NCBI GenBank assembly: GCA_947650285.1
Contig: CANTFL010001415.1
Coordinates: forward strand, 1 to 64,000
Source of the DNA: Hyaloperonospora brassicae
Lineage: Eukaryota; Oomycota; Peronosporomycetes; Peronosporales; Peronosporaceae
Direction: 5' to 3'
DNA length: 64,000 bases
The position numbers and the translations under genes were made by a program. The notes under the pieces are model-generated. The model did not search any database. It was given only the letters and a program-made list of their open reading frames with translations, and was not told where the DNA came from. Of the stretch, positions 46,301-59,403 are shown piece by piece; the first letter of the stretch is position 1; each line of letters starts with the position of its first letter.

Positions 46301-46868
46301 TAATATTGATTGCGATATGATCGAATCCTGACGTATCCATTGAAGAAGGCGTCGAAGGGCCATCCGCGCATCACTGCCTTTTACGGCACAAAGGCGATAA
46401 AGTTCGTCATATTGTGAACAGTTCCCGCCTGTCGTCAATCTATATCCGTGTCGCATTTCGTCGAGTCGTTTGGTTAGAACCGTTCCGGTACCAACTTGAC
46501 AATATATCGCGCACGAATCGTCGAGTCGGGCTTAATAGCATGGGTCGATACAACCAATATCATTTTCCGTGATATTTGCTGAGCACAATTTGCTCACAGG
46601 AGTAGTGTTCACTCAATTTTGCCCGGTGGCCGTTATTTCGTCTAGTAACGTGGTGTTCTTCGTATCTTAAGCCCGACCCATCTCGGTCTTGCAAAACTTA
46701 TCATCTTTGCATTCAATGAGTATGTCGACTCCTCCATCAGACGCGTTTGTTCTGTCATTGCCAACGGGATCATCCTGTCTTAATATTGCTGTTGATCGTG
46801 CATAAGCTCGCCGCTCGACATTAGGAAGCTGTTAACTGAACTATTCTGCATACCTGTGTTGTTATTAC

Positions 46869-47621
46869 CTAAAAAAATCGTCCGTACATCACTCTTTTAT
46901 ATGCTAACACCTGCCAGTCGTTCTGCTTCGTCGCATTAAGTTGGACGTAACCGTCGTATCGCGGTAGCACTTCGTGTGGTGGCCTTAGCAAGTCTTGAAA
47001 TTGTGCTGGACTCAGAGCATGACCCGTCAAGACACTCGTCAGCCGTGCTTTCGTTGCCTTCCCTTTCTTCTTGTTTATCACGTACGGCACGAGTGTGGGT
47101 TATCGGCGGGTCCATAACGCATGAGTCGAATTGATGGGTTGTTTCCGTTGCAACCGAAAATTCTTATGCAACCGGCTCTCGACGTCCAATGCGCTAGCCG
47201 GACCTCCTGCAATCGTAACTCCGTATGTATTGTGGTCGCCTTCTCTCTCCGACCTCAATTGAGGTATGGCGATTTCGTCCAAAAATTTAACCGTCTCATT
47301 GAACAAGTCTAATCGGACGCCGGCTGGTTATACGAATATTCTCCCCGAGATCGATATCTACCTTCGCATAATGAGGCATAATCCACACTTTAAACTCGTA
47401 AACTACCTTCTATCCTGAAGTGATCTCCAAGTTATCCTTTCCGTGGTTATGTCCTTCCACTCTCCGGTTCCTTGTACATCGATTTGTTTGTCGTTTATCG
47501 TAAGTCTTCGTAATCGTAGCTTCTTAGCAAATTCGTTACTAATGGCCGATATGTTAGCGCCTGTATCCAGCAATATTTTTGTTTGTTCGTCATTGATCGC
47601 ACCCATGACAAGCGCTCTCAT
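46869..47621 (-). pseudogene. Gypsy-3 protease and linker
   Basis: 47403-47621 contains ILLDTGANISAISNEFAKKL, an intact DTGA aspartic protease site, with VQGTGEWKDITTERI after it. 46869-47090 (SPAQFQDLLRPPHEVLPRYDG, QLNATKQNDWQVLAYKRVM) is the linker to RT. The pieces are in different frames. Confidence 0.78.
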
Positions 47622-47699
47622 CCGTACTCGTCGTTCAAACTTTCTCGACGACCATCATCCCAACCGTTCTCCCTATTGTAGCTTCAATTCTTTCGCCAC

Positions 47700-50320
47700 A
47701 CCTATTAAAGCACATGACTTTCTGTTTGTGTCCCTGCTTGCGAGCGATCGGCCTTCACCATCGTCCCAATTATCTCTTTCGGTCTCCTGTTCTCCACCCC
47801 CCCACTCGTTTGGACATTGTGCATCCCTAACGTAGCAAACACGTAGTTTGCTTCTACTGCTGGATCAACTGACTGTGGCAGCCCATTAGTATCTAACCCT
47901 GTCAGAGTCGGCGAGCCTGTTATTGTAACTAACCGACGAGTGTTTGTCGTGGAAGGTATCTGGCACATCCGATTTATCCATTAATATCTTGAAGGACTTG
48001 GCCAGCTTCTAAAATCGTGCAAACAACTCGCACCGACCGACGTCATGTACCTGCCTAAATAACTTGTACCGTCGCCTACAAAAATAAGTGTCGTGTCTCA
48101 TTGCACCGCATGCAACGCACGGTCTGTACATTCGACGCTCGCGCGAGAAATTAGCTCGTTCTTGTCAATACACTCTTCCACGTCGGCCGTTTACTTTCTC
48201 CAACCTTGATACCAGTGATACATGGGATCGTGGGTTACCTTGACGGTTGACCCGGGTTCGGATTTGACTTACCTTTGCTCCTGCTTCCACCCAGTCCGAG
48301 TCAGAGTCGGAATCGTAGTCACTTAGGTGTTCTCGTGCACTCCCACCGCTCGATATCTCGTACAAATTGGTTTTACAGTTCCCCCTGCGCTCATCGAGTG
48401 CTGGATTCAGATCTTTCATGGATGCTGATGCAAGGGTGACGCGTCGACTATCTTCCTAATCTCGGTTGTTGTTCCAGCCCGACGGAACATGACGGTTACC
48501 ACCGTGATTCAAACGACAGTTGTTCCGACCATCGGATCGGCAACTTTTGACGTTCTTTGATCATCGTCGTTTCGACGAAGACCATCATCCCTTTCCTGCC
48601 GTCGGTTGAACCGTGTTTCGTTTTGTGGCGACTTAGCCGGTGTCTAGTAATCACTCGGTCATGCTGTTTCATTCTATACTTGTTGAGCAATTGATAACTA
48701 ATGATCTTCTTTACGCTGGATATTAACGGAGCATTGCGAGTGGATCAGATCCATTAGAAAGTCGTCACCGCAGTATAACAGGAAGTGATCGACGTGGTAG
48801 GCAGTATCCGTGCCTCCATTCTCACACTAAATCTGCGCCGTCCTTGCATAAACAATTATTCGCTGTAGGTAATTGCAACCGTTCTCAGAATCACCACACC
48901 TTGCTGAGTGATACCTTGAACTAGCGGATTGGTCGAACCACGAGCATTATGGGTCCATGAAAACTTCGCCGAGCAGCTTTCTCTTCCTCTGAGTCGTCTT
49001 CGGGAGTTGTCGATACCATTTTTGGCCGCTTTGTACAGGCATAGCGAAAAAGGCTTGGACCACTCATCTTGAGTTTTAAACGTCCTCTACATCTCGTCGT
49101 TGAAACTTTTGATCCATTACAAGACATCTTCCAAACGATAGCGCTTCCCCTTGAACCGGTCGATAATGTCTTATGGTGCGTGTGTGTCTATTTCCATGAC
49201 ATGTCCTCGTTCACTTTCATCATTAGAGTAGCTTAATTGTCTGTTGCGACTATTTGATCTCTCATCGACTTCTTGATATTCGTCGTAATCAACATCATCT
49301 TCTTCGTAGTACTCATCGTCTGTCGTCATTTCCGTGGACTCTTGTTACTTTGATCGTGGAGTATTCATCTTTCGTGGAGTGCGTGGTGGTGTGGCCAGAA
49401 GTATACATCGCTTTGGCACAGCGTGCCTTCTACCCTCGTGAAGGCTCCACGTTTCGGCTGCGGCGTGTTTACTGGTCCCATGTCTTCAAATCCTCACCCA
49501 ACTTTATCGTCGGGAGGTGGTTCCGGTCTCTTTTCTTCCACGAGCACCATATCCGCCTGAGTTCGACGCTTTATCGGAACGACGGAATTCGTTCCGTCTT
49601 GTACCCCGCACACCTTATTCAGCTTACGCTTCCCTCCCACCTACTCGCTGCCCACCGAGCGAACTTTAACGTCTGATAACATCAGCTTCGTGGGCACTGT
49701 TCCTCGCTTATATCCCATTGCTCGTAGAAGCAGCACCGTACTGCCGGCTAGCTGTTTGAGAGACATGCTGTTGCGATAATGCATTATCTCCTTGCCCAGG
49801 TTCACTAACGTCGATGGTAGGATACCTTTGGCTTAAACAGTTGGAACCAACGACTCTTCTTCATCTACTCGGCAGGTCGGCACAGAGCTTAATTTGTCAT
49901 AGGTGTCTCGGCATTCATCGTTGCCCAGAAAGCTAGCAAGGGTCGCTCACCAGAAATCACACCTTTACCACCATCTTTTTCTTCGCCGCGATCGTCGGCT
50001 TGACGTTTATCATCCCGTCGAGGGCTGCTAACGTAATCTACCTGCAGCGAGCTTTCTTCTGCTCCATGGCTTAATTCAACGTCATCGTTGTTATCATCGT
50101 GTCCATCCTCTTCACTATCTAGTTAACGCACTATCTAGTCGTCGAAATGAATGGCCTGATTTACCCTTGCGCCAGCGTGTGAAACGATCGCTTTCGCCAA
50201 GCTCAATTCGGCACACGGAGTCCTTCCGGCTGTAGCCGGGGTCGTGCCGCTTTCGTTTTTCAATATAGTGACCATAATGCTCCCTAGAAGTATGGTACCT
50301 GCTAAAACCATCGCACATCC
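47700..50320 (-). pseudogene. Gypsy-3 gag remnants
   Basis: Frames such as 48165-48419 (LSDYDSDSDSDWVEAGAKV), 48921-49127 and 50115-50318 are charged and polar, as in gag, and lie between the protease and the 5' LTR. They are too broken to join. On the opposite strand the 140-codon frame at 49254-49676 has no recognisable domain. Confidence 0.5.
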
Positions 50321-50387
50321 TAATTTACGGGTGGCGGCACAAATCGTACAATAGTGGTTGTTCAGATCTGTGACAATACGGTCTTAA

Positions 50388-51328
50388 TGTAACAACACAA
50401 CAATCGCGGAGCTAGTCGGTGCAGTTGGGCATGTTCGTCGGGTAAATATCCTTCGCGGTTCGCTCCTTCGTGTTTAGTTGTGGCTTTCGCCTAGCTGAGT
50501 ACCTCCAACCACTCACACTTCCTTCCAAAAGACTGCCTGAGATCAGCAGCTTCCGTATCTACAATTCTGTGACCTTGACCAATGAGTAGACGTCGGAGTT
50601 TTCACGCTTTTACTTGTCACCGGGCGCAGTATACACCCGACTAGAAGACTAACGATTTCCATGGTTCAAGACCCAACGGCTCGTCGCTCGACGAGTCTTT
50701 CGACAGTGCCGTCTGTTGGATCACTGACCCACCATTCTTGAGTCTTTGAACAGTGCCATCTATTGAGCAAATGGCTCGCCGTGCGACGAGAATCAAAGCT
50801 GTACCGTCTTTTAAGTCGCCGTCTTGCCGTGCGACGAGACTTAAAGCGGTGCCGTCTTTTGGGTCACCGGCACACCGTGCGAAGAGACTGATCTTTCGCT
50901 GGAATCGAGTAATGTACACCCGGGCCAATATAACTCTTGGCGCTTCCAATCGGGACATCTACAAGCTATGCTCCTAGAGGCTTGACAGCAAGCATAATCC
51001 AGACCACGCAAGGGATTACCTCAAAAGTGTACACGTGTCTTGGGCTGCAAAAGTTCTGTTCTGAATCGATTGTCTCCTATTTTATTCCAGATTGCAAAAG
51101 GACTCTTGAGTGGTTTTCCGTCATCCCCCTCGTCGTCCTATACTGATTCCGAGTGGGATAGAATCATCAACATCTTCTTCCCTCGTCGAGTCTTAGCTCG
51201 TCAGGTCTTCCCTCAACGTGTCTTGATTCGTTAACCTTCAGTAACCTCCTGCTTCCCTCGTCGAGTTCACCACTCCTAAAATCAGTTCAAAGTGGGAAAC
51301 ATCACGTTCAGAAATTTCATGCACCGCA
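50388..51328 (-). repeat. Gypsy-3 5' LTR
   Basis: 941 bp beginning TGTAACAACAC and ending CACCGCA. It is over 99 percent identical to 36371-37311 by hand count. A clear primer binding site is not visible beside it. Confidence 0.9.
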
Positions 51329-51566
51329 AGGAGTTCGGACTTTTGTATGCTGGGAGCGGACAAGACTTTGGCTTTATGAAATGGTTGAATATTAAAATCA
51401 CTTCTAGCTCCGCGACACTGGTATACCAAATTAGACGCAACGACCAGGGATTTTGGAGAGGAAAATCGGGGACTCGAGAGCTATACCCTAAAATTCACTA
51501 AACACGCGGTATAATAGTGGCCTGCAACGCGGCATATAGGCCGGGAGCCAACAGAACATTTACGTC

Positions 51567-53560
51567 TTAACCAATACAACTAGACACGCTGATGCTGCCG
51601 GAAGCGTCACATGATGGCTTTACCAAGAGATCGGCCTCGGACACCTTAAATGACTTCTTGGGAGAAGTTATATGAGTCGGAGACGACGATCGCAAATCAA
51701 AGCTGGGCTTTTCGATGATGATCGTGGATGAGGGTGGATTAGGTCTAGTTCTTGTAGCAGCGAGCAAAAAGCGTCGACGGAGAGCGAATTGTGACATTAA
51801 AAGCGCTGCGCGAAAGGCATATTCCAAAGAAATAGCAAAATCACTCATCGGCGAGGATGATGAGAATCATGAATTTTGGAATTTCTGACCCTCCGCCGAT
51901 TCTGTTACCGTCTTAATGGAGCGAGCCAAAGCATCCTGAACTGGAGGGGGATCAGCAGAGACATTTAGAAGGCTTAAATGCTTGCCCCAGATGCTCGACT
52001 AGAGGGAGCCGACCGAGATGGTTTGGCCTATCGTCTCATAATATTCGGCCGCTTGTACTAAGCCGATACCACTAGCTCATCTGATCGCACCGGAGAATTC
52101 GATTGCGCTAGTGTTGCCGTCGGTGCGGATGAAGTGGGCCAGGAAGGCTCGGCGGGATGCACGGGCTCGGTCGATCGTATTTATTTATCCGTCGATGACG
52201 GCTTAGCTAATCGAGAAGGCTGATCTGATCAAGGAGGCAAAGCAGACTTCGCCGACTTTGTACGCGACCCTGGCTTGCCCGATATCGGGATCTTAACATG
52301 CGACTTGATTTATCGATCTGCGTCTAACCGGATGATTGCGTGACCGGAATGGTACGCAAAGGTTCGATATACATTGTTAAGTTGACAAATCGCGTCGAGA
52401 TCTTCGCCGAGGTCGACAGAGAAGAGGAATTTGGAGGGGAGGAGGCTCCAACGGCCCGAGAACGCTTGGGTGGGAGACCAGAAGTACTGTCGATTCGGGA
52501 ATGTTTTCGGTCCGAAGACAATGCAGGTGAGGCGTAAGCAAGCGTAACGCCGGAAGCTAGCTGGGCTCAATGAATCCGAAGCTTCTCTTGGTTATAGACA
52601 GCAAGGTCACGATCAGCGACAGCGAGATCGCGATCGGTTTCCCGGTATTGAGTCAAACGTCGAAGGCGCGTACGCTCAAAGTGGTGATCCTCGATCACCC
52701 TTCGCAGCCAGCCTAGTTCGGTGTTTCGATCGGCGATCTCCGCGCGGCATTGATAGTGTAGCGCAATAATCGACGCAATCTGTTTCTCAAGATCGTCGAT
52801 CTTCTGCTGATCACGAACATTGGTATGTTGCTACTATTTGGCGTCGGCATCCCGGAGAGGCCGTATTGGCTTCAGCTGCGATACCCGAGACTCCTATTTT
52901 GGACAAAGATAGGTGATATTTTGCTTATGATCTTACTCCAGAGAGTCAAAAATAGTGGGTATGCCACGAAAAACCTTCTCTGGGTTAGCAGATGTGGCTT
53001 ATGACAAAGATATATCTAAGCGCTTAAACGACTCATACATGTCTTGGATTTTTGCCAGCCGATCCTTACGCTTACCCACGACTGCGCATCCCTCTCCGCG
53101 CTTGCGGGCGCTTTGGAAGGCCAAAAGTAGACGGTAGAAACGCTGCTTAACGTACCCGCGTAACTGAAAGAGACGTAACGCAAGGCGTTTAAATTCTTCT
53201 CAAGTCGATCACCGCGATAATTCTCTTTCCTCAGTTCTTCTTCAAGGGAGCCAAAACATCTCGCGACCTCCTCGTAGAGTTACAAGCGACATTTGAGAGC
53301 AGTCGACATGCCGGCCGACGTCGGGCGATCGACACATGCAGCTGTCGTTACTCGGGTGCTGGGAAACAGCAAGTACCATTTAACGAAAGGCTATATGGTC
53401 ATGAACGGAAGGCAACGCACTCTGATGGGGTGAATGGGAGGTGCCTGAAGGTTTTGGCGTTGACAAGGCGGGCCTGAAAGTTGGAAATGATCAAGTAAAG
53501 TATTGGTGCGCAGTTAGATCGACACGGTTATCGTACATTTTGCGCACTTCGATTGCAGCA
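51567..53560 (-). pseudogene. Decayed coiled-coil frame, probably the Gypsy-2 antisense gene
   Basis: On the - strand, pieces between 53150 and 51567 read as a charged helical protein (IADRNTELGWLRRVIED, TRLRRLTQYRETDRDLAVAD) followed by a Ser-rich, basic tail (GLPPKRSRAVGASSPPNSSS). Further Ser/Pro-rich text follows at 51567-51848. The layout resembles the opposite-strand frames of Gypsy-1 and Gypsy-3. Its orientation is opposite to Gypsy-2, and it begins directly after Gypsy-3, so I infer that it is the 3' part of Gypsy-2, split off when Gypsy-3 inserted. Confidence 0.45.
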
Positions 53561-53569
53561 TATATATCT

Positions 53570-56500
53570 ACACTTTCATACTTAATGCACCTGCCCCGTC
53601 ACAGCAATTCAGGATAAATGATCTCTATGAATGTTCATGGAACTTGTAATGATGTATTTCGCCATGTCATACTACATACTATACCATCATTTTACACTTT
53701 TCTGAGGCCAGAGAAGCAATCTGTATATATAAGACTTTCATTAATGTATTGGTGGCGTTTACAACAGGCAGATAATTACCTCGATAAGGAATATGTGAGT
53801 TTGTTCTACGAGATGAGGCTGCTTGATAAGACTTGAACGGCCTGTAATGATCAAAATATACCTTTGTTCCAGCTTAGTATCTAGATTTGGACAAACATTA
53901 GTACAACATTAATAACAAAGGATTTAGTCATAACGTAAAGTTTTTTTGCAACCGACATAATCGTGCGTCGTTCATAAATCTCAATCATTTAAAAAACATG
54001 GTAGATAATTTTGCGATGACGACTGTGTGGTTTCATGAAATAGTTCCATGGGAACTCTTGAATGTCGCGCATAGTTCCATTTATATAAATTCGCATTCTA
54101 CGAGCATATAGGGATCGATAACGTAATCAAAGTACAGCATCTTTGATATGATCAACTTATTGCGACTATCATTTCGGCACTGACGTCGACTGATTAATGA
54201 ATCATTTATGAATATACATGGAATTAATAATTGCAGTGGAATCAACGTAAGCGGCAATTTCCAATGTTTTCACGCATAAATGAATACCGATTACAGAAAA
54301 TACATGTCAAGCATCGTTATCTAGGATTAGTTTTCATAGCGCCGAAGAATTATCAATACCACATTGATTTCATCTTCGACGTACCAATTTGCAGTAAGGG
54401 TAATAATAAAAAATGAGATTCACATGGATAAAAAACATTCTATTGAATCTCTAGAATCCATTTCATGTTTGTAGAATTACTTATGGTGAATTTGATACTC
54501 TCACAAAATATATTTTGTATGAAACTGTCTCGGTTGCGCCGATTACATTATTAAACTGCAATTTTCATATTTATTAGGCTACCACATCGCATATGTAGAG
54601 GACTTCGGTATTCAAATCCTATTTGGTTCTAATTACACATATCTATAAACGTGGATCACACATTATTACACGATTTAGCATTTATCTCATACCTAAGAAA
54701 ATGTAAGTACTTATTTATCAGTTTATTTAAACTGGAAAAGCTTTGCTTCGCTTTTCTGTAAGCTTAAGCTTTTTTGTATGGTACACCCACAGCCTATGTT
54801 CCATTATTTAGAAACTGAATGTTTATACGACAGATAGGCTCCACACTAGTTAAAGGTCGTCAGCTTCTCCAGTTTTTGCCACTACACGTCAGGCATATAT
54901 ACATACGTCGTCGACACCGCTGCTGACTCAATGGCGTCAACTTCCGATTGTTTACAAACACTCGTCTAATCCGTGGCACCATACATTTCCGAATAGCATG
55001 TATGCTATGTATTATGCCGATTCTCTATTTCTTTCTGTGAAACGATCAACCAAAGGGCAACTATGTCTGTTGTGGCGCATTATTCGACACCTTTACATCT
55101 CTGTTTCAGTACTAGATCTTCTCGTGACGCATTCCGTTTCCTTCTATTCTTTGGGATACTATTTGTTTTGACCGGTCTTCCGCAGGGTTGTGGATTATGA
55201 AATGGCGCTTTGACCTGGACAACAGCGTCAGCCGTGCTATTATTGCGTAATAGTATCATCTCTTTGCGTACGATTTTCTTTTGGCGGATGCAAATACTAA
55301 AATAGTGGTTTCAAAGACACATTGGTTGTATCGGTTGCACTTAAAAAACAAGACCTTACTTTCCATTTGCTTCACAACTATCTTGGATATCTTTCAAGAT
55401 TAAGCGGCATCTTTACAGTATCATTTTCACGATGAATCGTTAAGCTGGTGGAAGGTAACTTGCGTAGAGGGTATAAGCTTTTATATGCATTGAGAATTGG
55501 AGAACAAGCTATTAACATTTGTTGAGTCTGAAGAACCTTCGCGTAGACGTGGCCAAGACTTTTGGTGAATGTTATGTACGGAAGTTAATCAAGCCAAAAG
55601 GGAGTAAATATAACAAATATGTATAAAAGTTGTACATTGTAACCAATACGGGCTGACACTTCTAAAAAGAGAGTGAATTCACAATTACCTATATGTAATG
55701 AAGCGCGAAGTTATTTTGCGACAACGAACCTATGTTGAAGGGTGAAAAGAGAATATCAACACTACTATATACCATAGTGACCTTTTCACATTTCACATGA
55801 CCATTCAACATCCTAGGTATAATTTAGAAGTACAGGATACATTGCCTGTCATAAATGATTGCCGACAAATAACCGCATGGCAAAATTATACTGTCTTATC
55901 AGCTTAAAGCTGCAGGGATCTACTTTTCAAAATTCTATTAAGCGGCTGGCTATTCTTTGTCGATCTAATTCAATTTTATACTTTTTCGACCATTTTAATT
56001 GTGTGTCATTTGCTACATCACGAATAGAGGCGCTATTATTTTGCGTATCGTATGGCCAGTAGTTTTACGCGCATTGGTTAAATCAAAATGAGTTTACGTA
56101 TGAGTTGCGCAAGCTTATGCTTTACCTTATATATTGTTTTGCATATCGATTACTTCGCGGTCAGAGATGGCAACACTGTTGTCTAAAACATTACATATAC
56201 GTCCGTCGAATGTACGCTATACCCGCTGTATCTTGTTTGATATATGCCATTTTGACAATATTCATCTTTGAGAAAAATTGGGCGAACGTTGCATTTTGTG
56301 CAAAGAAAGCCCCCCCCGATAATTTGGTCAAAGCCTGTATGTCTATGGTATAGAGTAGTGGTATCATCGGAATGCATAATATATCATATAAAGCGGCGGC
56401 AAGTATGGGTTGTCTTTGCAAATTATGATCTATTCTTGCGCTCACTTCGGTTGTTACAAGACTATTGACTCGTTGCAGTATATATTATCTAAATAAGTGG

Positions 56501-58870
56501 AGCTATTTTATAAATCATTTTCGTACAACACAATTTATTATTATACGCTAGATCCTTTTTGAAGGTTGGTACGCTTTTTTTAAATCTACTATAATAACGC
56601 TTCTTGTTAGAATTGTAGCATCAATCAATTTATATTGGCTTGCCGGAATATGCTACTGATTGCATGAGTATATTTTTTCTCATTACGCTTATCATAATGT
56701 CTCCTATCGTTGTGCTGTTTAAGATCGTGTAATGCTAGAGTACAATTATATCTCTTTTTTGGAGTTTTTCGGTACAGCGTAGTGCTGATGGCAATAATAT
56801 TCAGTCTAGATCGTTTATTTTCGACGTTCTGACATACAATTTTCGAGGTTTAATCCATACTGAAGATGTACACCGCGTAACATCAGCATACCGATTTTCA
56901 AATTTGATAAGGTTAACGTCTGATAGAGACGTAATCCACAATCTAATATTATGGTACGCCTAAGATCTAAGATAGCTAAGATATAAACCTCAATCTTAAT
57001 AATTCTTACTACGACTCTGCATGCAACATATGTTTCTTCATGAATGGATCTAGACGTCCGCGCTATTTTGGCGCCAACACTTTGGACTTTTGGCGTTATA
57101 TAATAGTCATCCGGCTTGCTGATAAAAGGCATCGCAATGTTTGAAACAGAAATATGTTGAGCCTTTAAACGCCAAATCTCATATGAATAAAGTGTGCTCG
57201 ACGCATATAACTGTAGCGTTTAGACCTCAAAAATGGAATTTGGGACCAATCTAAGAAGTTCTTGACTAATTAATTTGGATTTTAAATCCGCCTCCCCTCT
57301 ACATTCTACCAAATTATAATTTCATTTGCTAATAGAAAAGAGGTTGCGTCGGCACCTTACGGACTGTTCCGGTAGCTGCAAGTTGATTACTGTCGTAGAT
57401 TCCTACCCCACGCGCGAGTGTGAATTTATAGCGCAATCAAAGGTAACATGAGAAACCCTATTTATGTTTAAGCAGTTTAAGAACACAAGAACTTTGTGAC
57501 AGGGCTCATTCGCGACATATTAAGTAAATTGAATAGTTTATTAAGAATTGATCATAAGATTAAATCACATGATTGGCGCTTATGTTTTGTTTAAAATCGA
57601 TGTAATTTAGAAAGAGAAAAATTGTCGCACGCTGTGTGTTAGCGATGTTCAGCCGAAGATCAGGAGAACGATTGACTGATGAATTTATATCAACTCACAA
57701 CAGCGCCTATAATACCGACCATCTAGAGTACAACCATATATAGTATATTGCCGCCGTCACATGGTGTGCCAGTATATTGTTACTCATTCATAGGACTTGA
57801 AAATCAGGTGTTTCCTGATCACGTTTGTGTGATTATTGAAGCAGCGCTATTCATATATTACACAATCATACGTATGTTATGATCACATATTTTAATTCGA
57901 GCGTCGTGCCCAATAAATTGGTTGTTGTTGAAGGTGATGTATATTGAGGAACGTTATCGACCAGCAATACCCTTGAAGTATGCCCACTAAACAGATAGAA
58001 GGCTTTAAGCGATACACGGTTCTTTCTCTGTATAGATAGATTTCTGAATCAAAATCGGACAGGTCCAAAGATGTATTTTATATTTGTGATGTATCCTGTC
58101 ATAGGTCACATGATCAAAAAAGTAAATCAAAACACTTTTCTCTATGGACTAAAACGAATAGACCTATGTAGTTAAAATATGCCAAATGACTGTGTTAAGC
58201 GGAAACCAGATATGTATTCTATGTAATGGACCATCACATTATCACAGTCAATATACTCGGTACAACACCAGCTGATTTATTACGAGTTTTAACTATATTC
58301 CAGGGAGCATTTTCTATGAAAGCTTTGATGCCGCTATACATCATTTAGAAGTGATTCTCAAGGTATTTAAAATCAGCACCGAAACGTGCACTGACGATCG
58401 GATTGATATGCTCCTTATCGATACAAACCGATTTATATCGCTATTTGAGCGTGTAACGCATTAGGTTGCCCGTATTGATGATCAAATTGGCTCATCGATA
58501 TGTAATAAATATAGTACATTTATATATCTCACCGGGGCATCTTATCGCAACCGCGGTATGACCAGCATTTCTCGATTGATATACCGGTGTGTATGTCACA
58601 CCACACATATATGCTTTGTCAATATTTTCGCCGAATCACGGCAACAATTTTAGACATTTCAACATATTGTGATATTTTGATCTTTGCCCTTACTAATTAC
58701 TAAAATTGAAACGATATGTAGCTAATTATACCTTTATCTGGACAATAAGGAGTTCAAAAATTCTGTCAAATATCTAATTGAGATGACAGGAATATTAAGG
58801 ATGATTATGGTGCAATAGGCTTGTCAATAAAACATCTGCTTATCTAAGACCAACTAATTTAAATTGATTG
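53570..58870. other. AT-rich, gene-free DNA
   Basis: GC drops to about 35-38 percent in sampled lines, against about 50 percent to the left. Frames are all short (under about 110 codons) on both strands, with no recognisable domain, no LTR and no mitochondrial gene. The change at 53.57 kb is abrupt and coincides with the end of transposon-like sequence. It could be old decayed repeat DNA or a compositionally distinct chromosome segment. Confidence 0.55.
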
Positions 58871-59074
58871 AGATATGTGCTTTTGATGAATAAATAGACC
58901 GAGAGGTCGGCATGGTAACGGAACAAGTGTTCAATATCAAGAATTGGGGTGTACGAAGTAGCAAGGGTTTTAAAGGAGGTTGAGATTTCCTAAAAGAGGG
59001 GTTTGGCAAACCACGTAAGGTGATAACCGTTGCCAAGGAACCGGTAAAGCGGCACTGACAGAAGACGTCCGCGG

Positions 59075-59403
59075 TCTTTCACTGATAGATCCGTTTTTCA
59101 CCGATAGATCTGCTTATACCATGGTAGATCGGTTCCCTCTTTGGTAAAAATTAGTCCCTCATCGCTAGATTAGATTTCCTTGATAGTAGACATGGGTCTC
59201 TTATGGTAGACCTGGTACTTACCGGTGTTAGGGATCCCTCACGAGTAGACCCGGGCCCTCACTGGTAGACCCACTACTTCATCGATCGACCTGGGTCTCT
59301 CCATGGGTAGATTTAATAGCTCACTGGTGGACCTGGCCCCCTCAATGGTTGACCTGGGTTCCTCCTCGGTAAACCTAAGTGGCTCGCTGGTACATTCGGT
59401 TTC
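59075..59403. repeat. Diverged 20-bp minisatellite, about 16 units
   Basis: About sixteen head-to-tail units of roughly 20 bp follow the pattern CTCACTGGTAGACCTGGGTC with many substitutions. Good units are near 59233-59270 and 59320-59360. The core TGGTAGACC recurs throughout. It has no coding sense. Confidence 0.82.

Larger units (their letters stand above)
36371..51328 (-). mobile_element. Gypsy-3: 15-kb Ty3/Gypsy chromovirus with near-identical LTRs
   Basis: Two 941-bp direct repeats bracket a - strand gag, protease, RT, RNase H, integrase and chromodomain. I count only about seven differences between the LTRs (for example at 36691, 37244, 37265 and 37304), over 99 percent identity. The interior, in contrast, is full of stops and frameshifts. 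No 5-bp target duplication is visible (CATAA before, AGGAG after). The region between chromodomain and 3' LTR (37.3-41.7 kb) carries + strand coiled-coil-like frames and a SINE-like insertion. Confidence 0.88.

Noticed and set aside
53580..53600. TGCCCCGTCACA as the end of an LTR like that of Gypsy-1
   Set aside because: Only about 12 bases resemble the LTR end; no matching start or LTR body lies upstream.
53570..58870. Mitochondrial DNA inserted in the nucleus
   Set aside because: The low GC suggested it, but I could not read any mitochondrial protein, rRNA or tRNA in either strand.
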